From contig NC_069378.1 of assembly GCF_021730395.1 (NCBI RefSeq), forward strand, positions 42,297,001 through 42,361,000: DNA of 64,000 nt, read 5' to 3'. How positions within the stretch are numbered: the first letter of the stretch is position 1; each line of letters opens with the position of its first letter. The DNA comes from Mercenaria mercenaria. Lineage: Eukaryota > Mollusca > Bivalvia > Venerida > Veneridae. The position numbers and the translations under genes are program-made. Below, one piece after another: positions 46,601 to 57,289 of the stretch. Below the pieces are notes generated by a model that saw nothing but the letters and a program-made list of their open reading frames with translations, made no database searches and was not told the origin of the DNA.

Positions 46601-48917
46601 CTGGGATTTATACAGGGTGTCGTTCCAGGGAATTTTCCAAAAAGGAATCGTAAGTTTATATCAACATGTACTTTTGTAATATATCAACCGTTCCAAGGCA
46701 TACCCAAAGACCAAATGACGTAATGTTTTGCAGGCGCTATGTATGAAATTATGATTATTGTGTGGTGACGTAACTCCTTAAAAGTATTCACGGAATATAT
46801 TTCTTTCTAACATTTGCGGATACGTTTTATCAGCTTTTCTATATATCAACGACAACTTATTGTATTTATAATCTAAAGGTAGTGATATCATCTCTGTGAA
46901 GTTCATTATGTAATGCTTAATAATAAAGGAGTTACAAGCATTAAAAATGAACCATCCACATAAAAACAAAAAATATACGTAATTACGTAGCTCGTAATCC
47001 TTTGTTTAAAATTTGATTGTCACAATAATTGTTACAAACATAAACATCAGATGAACTAACTGAAACTATAAACAATTATTTTCTACCTACTCAATAGTGT
47101 ATAGTTTACATTTTAAAAGCATATTTGCGGCACATAATGCTTAATATCATAGTATAAAAGGTAATGCTATCCTATCGACAACCTGCTTCATTTTACACCA
47201 TATTCTTTTTAATCTATAACCAGTTTATACAAGCAGTAGGATTTTCCCCTGCAAAATATAAGAATGTGATCCAAATAAAACCAACGTTCATGTAATATAC
47301 ATACGGAAAAATGCATTACTTGACAACAAAGTTGAATGTGGCCAAGAAGAAAACAGAATGTCAAAAATTAAGTTTCTACTCCTTAAGCATGTGAAAGGCT
47401 ATTTAAAGTTTCGTTGTGTTTCGAAACAAAATATTATTTTTGACTGTTCAGAAACAAAAATATTTCATAACAAGTAATTTCATAGTTTTCTTTTTTTCAG
47501 AACGTATACATACAAATTTACATATAAGAATTCATGTACATTTCCCACTAGTATATGATGTAATAGAATATATTACTTGTTTTAGGAATTAGAGTGTCAT
47601 TCAGATGTAGTATGGATATTCAACCCCTACCGTGTGACGGTGTTTAATACGGGATGTATTCCGGTGTCTGCTGTACATAAATCTTATAAATACAAATCAG
47701 CAATTGCTATACCAAAGTACAAACCACCTTACGCTATAAAACCAACGTACAAGCCACCAACAACTACAAAACCAACAAACAAGCCAACCACAACCTCAAA
47801 GCCAACGCCAACGTACACGCCGCCGACAACTTCGAAGGCAACGTACAAACCACCTTCCACGACAAAGCCACCTACAACTACGGAACCAGCCACAACCTCA
47901 AAGCCAACGACAACTGCGAAACCAACTGACAAGCCAACCACAACTGCAAAACCAACGACAACGTCCGAGCCACCTACGGACAAGACAACGACCACTAAAA
48001 AGCCTGTTTATCCGACTCAGGCACCAACAGATAATATGTACCCTTCTAACTATCTTCTGCAAAATATCTACAAGCTATTTAATCTTAATTTACCTTCTTT
48101 CGAAACACCTAAGCCTATTGACTATAACTACAACCCTCCTACCTACAAATATCCTTTCCCTGCATATCCTACAGGTGAACCTCCTACAACTACCGAGTCC
48201 ACAAATACTCCTACGACTACAGAGTCTACAAATACGACTGTAGCCTCGACTGAGGACCCTACCACTACTGACTCACAAGCCACGGCCCCAACATATCCTG
48301 CATACAAGCCTATAAATCACTATAATGTCTACAATACTTATGCGTCTAAAGATCTTTACGTTCAACAAAACCAGCACCAAATAAAAGACTATAAATACCC
48401 TGTCTACAAACCTCCTTACCCTGCATATCCTACAGGTGAACCTTCTACAACTACCGAGTCCACAAATACTCCTACGACTACAGAGTCTACAAATACGACT
48501 GTAGCCTCGACTGAGGACCCTACCACTACTGACTCACAAGCCACGGCCCCAACATATCCTGCATACAAGCCTATAAATCACTATAATGTCTACAATACTT
48601 ATGCGTCTAAAGATCTTTACGTTCAACAAAACCAGCACCAAATAAAAGACTATAAATACCCTGTCTACAAACCTCCTTACCCTGCATATCCTACAGGTGA
48701 ACCTTCTACAACTACCGAGTCCACAAATACTCCTACGACTACAGAGTCTACAAATACGACTGTAGCCTCGACTGAGGCCCCTACCACTACTGACTCACAG
48801 ACCACTGCCCCAACATATCCTGCATACAAGCCTATAAATCAATATAATGTCTACAATACTCATGCTCTAAATAACTTTTTACGTTCAACAAAAGCACACC
48901 AAATAAAGGAACAATAA
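43458..48917 (+). CDS. Gene E: cystatin-like domain fused to a Lys/Tyr/Pro/Thr-rich repeat tail, about 529 residues
   Basis: The exons are 43458-43655, 46590-46649 and 47586-48917, phase 0. Residues 1-21 form a signal peptide (RVLVFSSVVSCAIC). The domain follows with GWKA, DSMVISAEHL, AWQWVE, then WDLYRVSFQG in exon 2 and ELEC...NTGC (C-x19-C) at the start of exon 3. From about residue 115 the protein becomes a low-complexity tail. First come YKPP, TYKP and TTTKPT motifs, then three copies of an 87-residue unit with YPAYPTGEP, TTTESTNT and PAYKPINHYN. The tail should be heavily O-glycosylated. Its Lys-Tyr-Pro content recalls mussel foot proteins, whose tyrosines become DOPA. A fourth unit lies out of frame past the stop. 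Secreted glue, mucus, shell-matrix or egg-coat roles are possible. No function is proven. Confidence 0.7.
43676..43775 (+). repeat. Three copies of a 33-35 bp unit
   Basis: Unit GTGTTATGAATTTACATA then ATAAGTATAAAT repeats directly behind the exon 1 donor of gene E. Confidence 0.8.
43968..44508 (+). repeat. About 555-bp direct repeat, copy 2, in gene E intron 1
   Basis: This is the partner of 41658-42212 in the same orientation, 2.3 kb apart. It lies inside intron 1 while copy 1 lies upstream of the gene. Confidence 0.9.
45628..46045 (+). mobile_element. Degenerate SINE split by a MITE
   Basis: The head GGCCGGAAGGTTAAAGTCGC at about 45641 and the body GGTCGGTGGTTCTACTCAGA at about 45930 are the two halves of the SINE seen at 12344, diverged. 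The 190-bp MITE at 45712-45901 separates them. Confidence 0.7.
45712..45901. mobile_element. GAGCCGCG palindromic MITE inserted in a SINE
   Basis: GAGCCGCGCCATGAGAAAAC and its inverted end CTCATGGCGCGGCTC are flanked by ATTT (45708-45711 and 45902-45905). It has the same 4-bp target size as the copy at 28894. Confidence 0.85.
46439..46512. repeat. Short palindrome in gene E intron 1
   Basis: ATCGGGAAATATGCAC...GTTCTTC and its inverted copy surround a 25-bp loop. Confidence 0.75.
46590..46649 (+). CDS. Gene E exon 2
   Basis: This exon has 20 codons (HVPDWDLYRVSFQGIFQKGI) between TTCACTTCAG and GTAAGT. It is too short to be found by open-frame length. It was identified by match to gene C exon 2. 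Confidence 0.7.
47586..48917 (+). CDS. Gene E exon 3 with repeat tail
   Basis: The exon starts GAATTAGAGTGTCAT after TTTTAG, upstream of the first internal ATG. It encodes the second half of the domain and the whole tail, 443 codons plus TAA. Confidence 0.75.
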   Translation, partial: ELECHSDVVWIFNPYRVTVFNTGCIPVSAVHKSYKYKSAIAIPKYKPPYAIKPTYKPPTTTKPTNKPTTTSKPTPTYTPPTTSKATYKPPSTTKPPTTTEPATTSKPTTTAKPTDKPTTTAKPTTTSEPPTDKTTTTKKPVYPTQAPTDNMYPSNYLLQNIYKLFNLNLPSFETPKPIDYNYNPPTYKYPFPAYPTGEPPTTTESTNTPTTTESTNTTVASTEDPTTTDSQATAPTYPAYKPINHYNVYNTYASKDLYVQQNQHQIKDYKYPVYKPPYPAYPTGEPSTTTESTNTPTTTESTNTTVASTEDPTTTDSQATAPTYPAYKPINHYNVYNTYASKDLYVQQNQHQIKDYKYPVYKPPYPAYPTGEPSTTTESTNTPTTTESTNTTVASTEAPTTTDSQTTAPTYPAYKPINQYNVYNTHALNNFLRSTKAHQIKEQ

Positions 48918-48951
48918 ATACCCTGCTACAAACTCCTTAACCCTGACATAT
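48168..48951 (+). repeat. Coding minisatellite, three 261-bp units in gene E
   Basis: Units start CCTACAGGTGAACC at 48168, 48429 and 48690. Units 1 and 2 are almost identical in DNA as well as protein, so expansion or homogenisation is recent. Unit 3 has lost a base near CATGCTCTAAAT, which ends the reading frame 60 bp later. Confidence 0.95.
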
Positions 48952-49166
48952 CCACAGGTGAACCTTCTACAACTACCGAGTCCACAAATACTCCTACGAC
49001 TACAGAGTCTACAAATACGACTGTAGCCTCGACTGATGCCCCTACTACTACTGACTCACAGACCACTGCCCCAACATATCCTGCATACAAGCCTATAAAT
49101 CAATATAATGTCTACAAGACTCATGCTCCTAAATATCCACCTTTCTTTGACAGGATGTTTTATTAG
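48918..49166 (+). pseudogene. Out-of-frame fourth tail unit of gene E
   Basis: It continues the same repeat, with GEPSTTTESTNTP readable in a different frame and a natural-looking end (PKYPPFFDRMFY then TAG at 49164). Several one-base differences cluster at 48870-48955. They could be true decay or consensus errors in a repeat. If errors, the real protein would end at 49166. Confidence 0.6.
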
Positions 49167-49346
49167 AAAGGTTTGTTTCAATCATGAGCCGATTAAGGGT
49201 CAGTGGTAGTTACAACCAGAATATTCAATTGCATTTTTTTTTTCAAATGCAGATTTACCTTAAAGGTTACACGCTACAACTTTTTAAAAAATGTTGCTAA
49301 TATTTATTGTTTATTGAAACCAAGTCTGATATACATGACAGCAATG

Positions 49347-49352
49347 AATAAA
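49347..49352 (+). terminator. Polyadenylation signal of gene E
   Basis: AATAAA lies 181 bp past the out-of-frame TAG at 49164 and 430 bp past the annotated stop. Confidence 0.45.
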
Positions 49353-49359
49353 CAAGAAA

Positions 49360-52200
49360 TATTGTAAATATGTGTTATCTTTTATTGATAATTGATTTAT
49401 TATATATTATATCAAAATAAAAGCAACAGCAACTAGCAAAGCAAAACGATATTCATACGATAGTTGCATTAAGGTAAAGTACCCCTATTGAATATCTGTA
49501 ATTTCTGGGTGATTACATTTTCTCCATATAGGACTATGACAATCTCCGTATGACTGCTCGCACGAGCTATATTAGCAGCGGATAATGCCGAAGAAGCATC
49601 GGGAGACCACGTTTTCCCGCGTAAATTGCCGATTTGTCATTACAGGTTCAATATCTTAAGGACAATGACACATTTAAACCAAAATCATTTGAACGTTAAT
49701 TGCAACTCATTAATGACGCAATTTAAATTATGTTGCAACATGTAACTTTATAATGTTGTTATAATTGATAAACGTAACACATTTTCCAAATCATAAAAAG
49801 CCAAAACTAGGTTAATATTTTACTAAATATTTTACTAAATTAATCGATAATGATATTTTCGGAATTTCACAAAAATGACAAATGATATATGATTTTATAC
49901 ATTTTACGACCACAGACAATTTTAAAGGTTACAAATATGTCCATAACTGTACTGAAGTTCTAAACGAACACATTTCAGTTAAGAAGATTGGGTAGTATTC
50001 GCTTAGGCTATATATAGCGATTTCATGATTTACGACGTTAACCCTAACCATGCTAAATTTCTATAATGGGCGTGTCCATCTTTCAGTTTGCACAGAACAA
50101 TTAACTGTTTAAAAGGGTGCTTACCAAAAACATACGGATGTGCAGGCTGGTTATGATCTACACTAGTCGCAATGCAGAATCAGTCTTGCCATAACTAAGA
50201 AGAAAATTGAATGTTTCTTTTCGCGATATGGGAACATAATTGTAAGAAATGTCTTTTGATAAAGTTTTGACTCAAGTCGATGAATAAAAACTTAACGCTT
50301 GTGAATTCTATTTTTTATTTAAAAAAACCTTCTATTGGGTCGTAAGAAGAAATGATATAAAATAGTAACATATTTTGATTAACGATAGATAACAGGACCG
50401 TATGTTTGAACCTGCAACACTGGAACCAGTCCATCGCGTAAACCGAATACGATCTTCATTGATTTTTAAGATATACATAGGTCCTGAACATTATTTTTTT
50501 TCAAATAAACTTTTCAATATGTATATTGATGCATATATATTTTTTTTTTTACAAAAGTGACGTAAATAAGACAATATTCGTCCACTGAATTTGCTAATAA
50601 TTTAAAATCAAGCACTGTTTTTTTTTTTGAAAGTTGTTTGCTGAAAGGATTGCGTAGGCAAAGCACAGATGTAAGATTTCTGTTTATCCAATAGACTGGA
50701 ATGATTACAGTATGAAACGTTTCCAGCATTTTGATAATCAAATTCCACAATAACTTCGTCAACGTTGACAGATTTGTTAATAAAATCTGTATGAAAAGCT
50801 AGAATTTCCTCATTCATCCCGTTTCCTTTAATAGAAGGTTTGTTTGGCAAAGAAAGAATATGCATTTTTTGCGCAACTTTATAAAGTATTTATGTAAGAA
50901 AACGTGACACATTGGGGATTAAATTATGATATGATTCATTTCTCGGAATGCTTATTTATACGGATGACAATGTTTTTATTTATAAAAGAAAGCTACTTAA
51001 AACCCGGCTTGTAAGTCCGAAACAATAAACAGTTTATGACGTCATCGGACATTTCAATTTGTAAAACATATTGGTCACTTCCAACGACGTATTAGATATA
51101 CTCTCTATTTATCAACTCCCTGATATGTTGGTTAAAACACAATTAGAGTATGTTAGGATGCGAAAAATTATTTAATTATTTTATTGGCGGAAATTTCAGG
51201 AAAATATTCCTTTATGACTAACTTACATGCTAATATCTAAATAGTCTGGAACTAAGTGTACAATATACAATATACTTTTTTCACTGTGTTTATAAATTTT
51301 GTCAAATTAGTTACAATATCATAAAAAGAAGAATGACATTTATTATTACATCATATCGATTTGAAATTCTTTTAGCAATAAATGCAAGCTTGATGCATAT
51401 TAAATTTGAATGTCCATACCAGAGAGATGCCCGAGGTAATGCACACTATTATGACTATAAAGATTGCACATTAGTTTGCTGAGAATATAGACCGGAGATT
51501 GAATAGTCAACATATTCGTAGATGTTAATACATAAATATTATTAAGTACATCTGTTTATTTCTGAAGCCAATTTTCAATTGCTTACAAATGGAAGGGCAA
51601 TGATGGGGCGTGGTAAATCCTACCAGTATTACACGCTATAAAAGAATAAAAACAAAATCTATTGCATTGCAGTATTTCAAATAAATTGAAGAACGTCAGA
51701 AAGACAATAGAGATTTAAAAAATCCCTGAAAAAATTCTTGTAGGAACTTCAATGGCAGTCTTATTGGTATCGCGAAGTAGCGTTTAGCCAATAGATAAAT
51801 AACTGCCTACCTTATATTAGAACATGCCATCAAGATAGAAAACGCAGCTCTATTACCATAATATAATAATGTTGAACATTAATTGAACATTTATAAACAT
51901 AATAAATAATGTTGTATTTGATAGCAGGAATGTTTTAATGGAAGGTTCCACTCTTTTATCATATACCTATATGAATTCTGTCAAAAATGCTGCTTGTATT
52001 TCACAAGTAAATATGAACAGGCAGAAAAAAATTCCGTATTGTAGCTTTTGTATTGTATGTTGCCGAACTACTTTCATTTAATACAAAAACAAAAACTTCA
52101 CTAAATTCTATTTTAACATCGACAAACTTTGAAGATTTCGTTCGATAATAAAACAACAAACAAAAAAGTGGAGGTATATAATAAAATGGTCATAACAATA
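49360..52200. other. Spacer after gene E
   Basis: No recognised gene. A minus-strand frame at 50608-50865 (85 codons, VNVDEVIVEFDYQNAG) is not assignable and has no clear splice context. Confidence 0.35.
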
Positions 52201-52211
52201 TTAGCTAGATT

Positions 52212-52324
52212 TTGGACTTTGTATTCTGCTCTCGCGGATTTTGCAAGGACGGATCACAATCGGCGCTTGGGCGCCTCGTGAGATCCGTTCTTGCAAAATC
52301 CACTCGAGCTGAATGCAGCAATCC
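52212..52324. repeat. Palindrome with about 45-bp arms
   Basis: GATTTTGCAAGGACGGATC and its inverted copy GATCCGTTCTTGCAAAATC, with weaker pairing outward. Confidence 0.75.
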
Positions 52325-52539
52325 AGATCGCGCTACTATTACAATAACCCTATTATATTGTTACGACTTTATCTAACTTATTTGCATAAAAGATAGAGGA
52401 TGTATCATATAATAAAGGTATACATTTACGTTGTTTTTCTTCTTGCATTCACAACGGTAATTTTATGGGACTTTTTGCTAGCAGTTTTAATATCCTCCCA
52501 TGACTATATCACGTAATGGCTAAACATTCTCATTCTACA

Positions 52540-52630
52540 GGTCACAATGTCAAATTGGCTACATTTTCCACATAAATTACGTCTCACAACGTCAAATTAG
52601 TTACATTTTCCACATACATTACGTCTGGAT
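52540..52630 (+). repeat. Two direct copies of a 46-bp unit
   Basis: ACATTTTCCACATAAATTAC and ACATTTTCCACATACATTAC mark the two units, each preceded by GTCAAATT. Confidence 0.8.
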
Positions 52631-53223
52631 GTGCATGTTACCGGACGTTATCTATGGAAAACGTTCGTTCTGACGCGACATTAGATAGTCGTCACGTGTT
52701 AACATGTACCGCAAAAGTACGTAGCATAGGCTCGTTTACAATTTTGAAGAAAGAGAAAACAAATCTGTAAATATAAGCTTTACCTGGCGGTTGATGAAAC
52801 TACACGGTTATTAAAAGCATAGTTTTGTAGAGGCATTCGGCCTCTATATATCAAACACGTCTTTATAGTTCATGCTAAGAGTAAACTGATATTTGTTTTA
52901 TAAACTGCGATCAATGTCTCAAAGTTGACAGAAGTATTTTATTAAACCGCTTTGTACTCTAAAACGTTGCTTCAAATTAAAATAAATAGATAGTTCGTCC
53001 GTAGTCATGCATGTTAAAAATACTTTATATCTGACAATCGTATATATTAAATAAAAATGAACAGATCATACAAAGCTAGAAAAAAAATCTGCTCTTGAAG
53101 AATGGGCCATAGACAAAATAAATATTTCAGGTCATTTGAGATCATAATGTCCATACGTTGTTTATTTATAACAGAGTTTCACTGAAGCCGGTGTCGATAA
53201 TTTCTTATAAACGACAGACTTAC

Positions 53224-53417
53224 TTAACCCTGGACACGATTGATTCTGCCTTTGCGACCAGTGTAGATCATGATCAACCTGCACATCCGTGCAGTCTGAT
53301 CAAGATCAGCACTGTTCGCCATCCAGTTTTGGTAAGCACCTTTTTAACAGTTAATGGTACTGTCCAAACTGAAATATGGACAAGTTCATTTTAGAAATTT
53401 TGCAGGGTAAGGGTTAA
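53224..53417. mobile_element. MITE with TTAACCCT termini
   Basis: TTAACCCTGGACACGATTGA and the end GCAGGGTAAGGGTTAA are imperfect inverted repeats. Internal GATCAACCTGCACATCCGTG is shared with the copy at 61459. Confidence 0.75.
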
Positions 53418-53419
53418 AC

Positions 53420-54190
53420 CGAGTCTGATTATAGATTGCTCTGTTGCGTTCTATGCTTCATAAGGATTTCTATGCTTCATAAGGATTTTCACAGAGATTT
53501 ATTGATTTATCTCATTTCAGTGCACCTTTTTAACAAGATATATTAAACGTAACAGTACAATGTGCACAAGTGAAAATTGAAAATTTTGAGTTTACTTTTG
53601 AAACAGATGTTCTTTTGCAAAACAGACTGACCTTCTTTTCATTCGATTGTTTTCAATGGTATAAATGGCATGATCGTTCTCACGCAAAGACACCCACAAT
53701 GTTGTGATTTCAAGAACATAATGTTGGAAAAAAATAAAAAAAAAATGTTTTGAGATTGATAGAAATTGCTGTTGTTAGAAACTACTGCTATCCATATCTT
53801 AAAAAAGAAACAACTAAAAATTGTTTTTTATAAGATCCAACAAGTCATAATTTAGGTTCGGAAATTAATATTTGCGGCACCACCGATGGCTTTCCGGTCC
53901 AGATATGACCTAACCACCCATTAATGTATCAGGTTGCCTAATAGTTCTGCACTTCAGTAAGAATGTTTTTGTCAGTTAGATATTTAGACTTTTTCCCTCA
54001 GGTTTGGATTGAGTAGTCACGCTTTATTTAGGTCGTAATAATTTCAAATAATAACAATTGATTAATTGTCAGATATAATTGTCTTGTTATGCGAATCGAA
54101 TATCATTTTCAATTGTTTTCTTTTGCAAAGATGTCAAATATGCAATTACTTTTATGTTGTTTTTGTCTGAAATTAAATGCATTCCTTGTC
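53420..54190. other. Spacer with a short direct duplication
   Basis: TTCTATGCTTCATAAGGAT occurs twice at 53450-53487. Nothing else was recognised. Confidence 0.45.
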
Positions 54191-54196
54191 CATAAG

Positions 54197-54450
54197 AGAA
54201 GGCCTCCATGGTCGAGTGGTTAAGGTCAAGGACTTGCCCCTCATCGATTTGGGCTCGAGTCTAGCTCGAATTCTTCATGTGAGAAAGCCATCCAGCGGAA
54301 GGTCGCTTGTTCTACCCAGGTGCCCGTCTGTGATGAAATAATGGAGGGGCATCCGGGTCTTTCTCCACTAGCACAAGCTGGAAAGTCGCTATATGACCTA
54401 CAATTGTCCAAACGCCGCCTGTCAATCAATAAATCGATAAGCGATCAAAC
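54197..54450 (+). mobile_element. tRNA-derived SINE, diverged copy
   Basis: GGCCTCCATGGTCGAGTGGT is the A-box head, TTCTACCCAGGTGCCCG the body and AATCAATAAAT the tail. It is shorter and more diverged than the copy at 12344. Confidence 0.8.
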
Positions 54451-54597
54451 AATCAATGCGCTTAAGTCGACGCATACCTCCAGGTGGTGTTAATGTAAAT
54501 ATTACCCTCCGACTTTGAGATCTCGACACTGATAAAAACAGCTGATTTATTCCTTTTAAAAATGATTATACGTGTATATACGCGTACAACCTTTTAG

Positions 54598-54808
54598 AAA
54601 TAGTAAAGAGGTGCCAGTGGGGACTTTGCAAACCCAACAGTCGCTTCCCAGAACGCCTTGAGGGCGGTGTAAAGTTTATCCCTTTTCCAAATCCTAAAAA
54701 ATGTGTGGGAAATTTTCTTCGTTGGATTAAGGGTTGGTTGACGTCCTCAAGAGCAACTGACTATGGAAAAAATCGACAGAAACTACCACATGTTTGTATG
54801 TACAAAGG
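54598..54808 (+). pseudogene. THAP-like zinc-finger exon fragment
   Basis: From 54609 the plus strand reads RCQWGLCKPNSRFPE, then GGVKFIPFPNPKKCV, NFLRWIKGW and HVCMYK. THAP domains have C-x2-4-C, a long spacer, then C-x2-H with a W and a P between. Both leading cysteines, the W, the P and the third cysteine are present. The final histidine appears replaced (CMYK where CxxH is expected). A CTTTTAG acceptor precedes it and GGTATGA follows. THAP domains occur in P-element-like transposases and host factors. This piece of about 66 residues stands alone, so a decayed transposase exon is likeliest. Confidence 0.6.
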
Positions 54809-54819
54809 TATGAATAAAT

Positions 54820-55200
54820 CTAGCTTTGTTTGTTTATTTCTCAGCCACAACAGTTCTTATTGGGCATTTATATAACGGGAAACTGTCAAAATGTTCAAGT
54901 AGCAAAAATAATATGTACCAAACATACCACATTATTCGTGCCCTAACTCTTCAGTTACTCATTTAACTTGATCAACATGTACGCGGAAAGGCGTCGGTAA
55001 TGTTAATTCTTTTTAAGCTGAGGAAGAAGGGCTAGTTATACCTAAAGTGTAAGTGTATCATTATCCTTCATTGCACTATTTCCAGTTTTGCACACGGGAT
55101 ATAAGTACTGATAGAGTACAAGTCGAGAAAATACTGGGAAAATTTCAAACTGAATGATAAACAAATATTTTTATAAAAATAAACACACGCATAAGCGTGT
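54820..55200. other. Spacer without recognised features
   Basis: Nothing recognised. Confidence 0.4.
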
Positions 55201-55207
55201 TGATTTA

Positions 55208-55498
55208 TTAAAGAAGCAAATAAAAATCGTCAATGACTGTCGTCGTGCTATACTCTTCCGTCTTCAATTGACTTCTGAATATACACGCTTTCATAAATAA
55301 TTCCGTCTTCGAATGTCGGAAAATCCTGACACTGTTAATGTAAGACACCTTACAGTACTTTCTCACATTCCGTATTTGTCTTAAAGACACATAATACGAC
55401 AGAAATTCCTCGCCAGTCTTTTCAGGAATATCGCGTAATATTGCAGCAGCAGCCATCATCGACTTAATGTCAAAAGTTAAGTTTTTTTGCGGTACCAC
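55208..55498 (-). CDS. Unrecognised 96-codon open frame
   Basis: It starts MVPQKNLTFDIKSMMAAAAI and has a mixed, protein-like composition (ILRDIPEKTGEEFLSYYVSL). No family is recognised and no splice partners were found. It lies between a THAP fragment and a SINE tail, so it may be a piece of a mobile element. Confidence 0.2.
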   Translation of the reverse strand: MVPQKNLTFDIKSMMAAAAILRDIPEKTGEEFLSYYVSLRQIRNVRKYCKVSYINSVRIFRHSKTELFMKACIFRSQLKTEEYSTTTVIDDFYLLL

Positions 55499-55534
55499 GT
55501 GACCTGTAGGCGGAGCGATAGATAACCTGGCGTA

Positions 55535-55575
55535 TGGTCAAATGTGTCGGTGTGACTTTAAACCCAACAGATTGC
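55535..55575 (+). repeat. SINE 3' tail fragment
   Basis: GTGTCGGTGTGACTTTAAAC matches the conserved end of the SINE family. Confidence 0.55.
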
Positions 55576-55579
55576 TTCT

Positions 55580-57140
55580 TTTCCTCCTCTGCTGTCAATT
55601 CCTGCATTTCTGGACAGATATAAATATGTAAGACAGCAATGCATATTCAGAATTGTAAATGTTAAGATTAATATGTTTCGTTCGCTCATCATAACACTTT
55701 AAGGTTACACAGGACATAAATCATTTTGATTATACTAAACGTCGCAATAGCAGTTCATAAGTATGCATTTACACACGTTCCATTGTCCCTCCTTACTAAT
55801 AAAGTGAAATAATTCTTATCATCATGCTGCAAATTATGTGCTGTAAAATATGTTTTTATCAGTCAAATCTCAGGACAAAAGAATAACTATGCAATTAAGT
55901 GAACCTGTCATTCTCTATTTATGCATTTCCAGTCGGTTTGAAATTATGCAGAAGCAAACAGAATAAAAGGTAGGAAAGCTAAACACACGAGCATTGTAAG
56001 TGCAAGCATTACTATGCATAAAGCAATTAAGCAACCAAAGAAAGGAAGAGGGCGAAATAAAAACTTTATAAAAATTATAATCAAAATTAATCTATTTTAA
56101 TATAAATCATCCGTTTTGCATTGTCAATTTTCACCTACAGGAGTGTAAATATCAGTTTACACAGGCTGCACTTTAAAAAAAACAGTAAACGATGTTCATG
56201 GTCAAAAATCTCAGTTATGGAATCATTCTAAATTTGAGCATCAGAACAACATGCTGCTGGCTTATATGATATAAAATAAATGAAAGTGTGAGGCTGGCTG
56301 GTAATAAACTGGTTCAAAGCACCAGTCGCTTTTAATTCCACCTAACTAGCAATGCCAACATTTTTTTTATATTTTCAACCTGCCTTTCATTCGCACAGTG
56401 TTTCATGACATGCATGTTACCAGTGACTGCTGGTAATAAGTTCTGTATGATTAAATGTTGCCATTTAATATTTTGTTAACTTGTTTCTTCCTTGTAAGGG
56501 GTTTCATGATCATAAGCAATTCAGATACGACAAAGGCTACATCCACACATACTCTTATATATGTTGAAAAAATCTTTCACACGTGAACAACAGGAAAATT
56601 GATTAAGTTAGTTTCAAGCAGCATTACTTTTGACTTAAAAAATCGTCTTTTAGACCATATAGTGTTTAAACTCATATTCAAAAATCTTATATTTCAAAAA
56701 ATGATATTTTTAACATTTTATTTGTCTTGACGATCTATATGGTTCCATTGCTAGTAAACTTTAAATGCGAGGTCATTCATGGTTCCATGTAATGTTTAAT
56801 TTTCGTTTTCTGTTGGAATATATCGGTAACAATTTAATTGCTTTGTCTCCAGGTCATAAAACGCTACGATAGAGAAAAATATAAAGATTAAAATACTTAC
56901 CCATAATACAACTAAACAAACAACATGCGATTATTTTGCCTTAATAAAGGAAAGGGCTTCATCGAAAACTGCTTTAAATTTCTTGCCATTGTATTGTCCG
57001 ATAGATCATTACTTCCTCACTTACCAGACCATTCTGGCTTTGAATTACTTTCGTTTTGCATCATGCTCATTTTATATATTATGTAATCTTACTAATGGAA
57101 TTTGGTGCATATATAAGTTAAATTATAAACAGAGGAATGA
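55580..57140. other. Spacer without recognised features
   Basis: No gene or element was recognised. Confidence 0.4.
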
Positions 57141-57145
57141 TAATA

Positions 57146-57252
57146 CAAATCCCTGTCCTACCTGTCAGACCTGTCCTACCTGTCAGACCCTGTCAGACCT
57201 GTCCTACCTGTCAGACCCTGTCAGACCTGTCCTACCTGTCAGACCAGTCCTA
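57146..57252 (+). repeat. CCTGTC minisatellite
   Basis: The unit CCTACCTGTCAGACCTGT and a variant with an extra CCTGTCAGA alternate over about 100 bp. The open frame across it is a by-product. Confidence 0.9.
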
Positions 57253-57289
57253 CACACAAAAAAGCTTGTTTGACGTTTATATATAATGG

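Noticed and set aside
47729-47995. 88-codon minus-strand frame rich in Val and Gly
   Set aside because: It is the antisense shadow of the Thr/Pro/Lys-rich tail of gene E.
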